Source: Eleginops maclovinus (Eukaryota > Chordata > Actinopteri > Perciformes > Eleginopidae). Taken from it: 64,000 nucleotides of DNA. Below are positions 63,301 to 64,000 of this stretch, piece by piece. The DNA lies in the NCBI RefSeq assembly GCF_036324505.1, contig NC_086370.1:17138600-17202599 (forward strand), in the 5' to 3' direction. The first letter of the stretch is position 1. Every line of letters begins with the position of its first letter. Made by a program: the position numbers and the translations under genes. Under the pieces are notes generated by a model, which was not told where the DNA came from, did no database searches, and worked only from the letters and a program-made list of their open reading frames with translations.

Positions 63301-64000
63301 ATGCTTGTCCCTAACAAACAGTTGGGCCTTGGTCGCTCCCACAGTTGGGACACATTAGGGGGGCATGAGGGTCAATGGGAGAGGTCTGAGAGTGTCTACG
63401 AGCAGCAGGCAAGATTAGCCAGCCGTCGGGGCTCTCTGTCATACGGAGAGGGAGCAGGGTGGTTAGAGCTTCCACCAGGAGTGCGTCCCTCTGACCTGGA
63501 TTTGAAACGCGAGCCATATTCCTACCAAGACTCTCTGTACGCACAGGTTTACGAGCGACAGGACCCACGGGGACTGAGGAAGGGCTCTGCACCTGATCTT
63601 AACAACTACGAACGAGCACAAATGGCTCGCAGAGGATCCATTCCACATCAGGATTACTATTCCCATGACCCGGCCATGACTCCTCGGCCACCTGAGGGCT
63701 TTTACCGGCCAGAACACCAGCCTCAGCCGCCTCACCCTCACCCACTTAGTAGATCAGGCTCTCATTATGGAATGGCACCTGTGGCTCGCGCTGGGTGGGA
63801 TCAAGGTCAGGTCGGGAGAGCTGGACCTCCAGCCCCTGCATCACCCCTACCTCCTCCTCCACCTCCTCCAACAGCTCATGAGATGAGTCGGGCTTATAGG
63901 GAATCTGCTGTAACTGCCGCCAAAATGACACAAGATGGCCAGCGCGTTCCTTCTCGCGAGCCATCTCCTTCTCATTATGGTATGGAGCATGCATCTCCTC
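63301..64000 (+). CDS. ctbp2: RIBEYE A-domain exon of ctbp2 (partial, runs off window)
   Basis: From the ATG at 63301 the frame stays open to the window edge (233 codons). It begins MLVPNKQLGLGRSHSWDTLG and matches the start of mammalian RIBEYE, MPVPSRHINIGRSQSWDAAG, followed by GQWERSE (mammal GPWENAE). The rest is low-complexity, rich in Ser, Pro, Tyr and Arg, with a PPPPPPP stretch near residue 185, as expected for the disordered A domain. RIBEYE is the main structural protein of synaptic ribbons in photoreceptors, bipolar cells and hair cells. The A domain self-assembles, and the following CtBP2-derived B domain, encoded by shared downstream exons, binds NAD(H). A long minus-strand frame over the same bases is a shadow. 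Confidence 0.93.
   Translation, partial: MLVPNKQLGLGRSHSWDTLGGHEGQWERSESVYEQQARLASRRGSLSYGEGAGWLELPPGVRPSDLDLKREPYSYQDSLYAQVYERQDPRGLRKGSAPDLNNYERAQMARRGSIPHQDYYSHDPAMTPRPPEGFYRPEHQPQPPHPHPLSRSGSHYGMAPVARAGWDQGQVGRAGPPAPASPLPPPPPPPTAHEMSRAYRESAVTAAKMTQDGQRVPSREPSPSHYGMEHASP

Noticed and set aside
63311..63994. Minus-strand frames over the RIBEYE exon
   Set aside because: They are antisense shadows of the plus-strand frame, which matches RIBEYE from its first residues.

Overview
The window is nuclear DNA of a bony fish, most likely a percomorph teleost. Genes are split into short exons with GT..AG introns. Long CA/GT microsatellites are frequent, and several high-copy repeats typical of percomorph genomes are present: an L2-type LINE tail, a tRNA-derived SINE, a 'TACTCAGAT...TTACTTAAGTAAAAGTA' MITE and a 'TTAGCTTAGC...CTGTCCAAAGGTA' repeat. 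Gene order matches human 10q26.13-q26.2 read in reverse: ADAM12, DHX32, EDRF1, TEX36, CTBP2.

Layout: 1-5160 holds the last two coding exons and 3' UTR of adam12 (+). 7380-13397 is dhx32 (+), 11 coding exons, 737 aa. 15478-23179 is edrf1 (-), 25 coding exons, 1241 aa. 24410-26221 is a short ATG16-like gene (+), six exons, 212 aa, with the ATG5-binding and coiled-coil part but no WD40 domain. 27670-28639 is tex36 (+), four exons, 195 aa. From 28.7 to 35.7 kb I see no gene. From about 35.9 kb to the right edge lies ctbp2 (+): a CpG-rich probable promoter with a non-coding first exon, the CtBP2-type first coding exon at 54023-54080, and the start of the long RIBEYE-specific exon at 63301, which runs off the window. 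The large intervals between them are intronic and hold microsatellites, retroposon tails and possible regulatory elements.

The genes do not form a pathway; they are a conserved linkage block. dhx32 and edrf1 are tail-to-tail, and edrf1 and the ATG16-like gene are head-to-head with about 1.2 kb between start codons. ctbp2 makes two kinds of protein from two starts: the nuclear corepressor CtBP2 and the synaptic-ribbon protein RIBEYE. All exon models were built by hand from splice sites, reading phase and recalled family sequences. The dhx32, edrf1, ATG16-like and tex36 models each give a coding length divisible by three with no internal stop.

The most notable points are the natural loss of both hallmark ATPase residues in dhx32 (motif I K to R, motif II DEAH to DQAH), the WD40-less ATG16-like gene with a weak splice acceptor, X-box-like motifs upstream of tex36, and a 55-nt inverted repeat in a ctbp2 intron.
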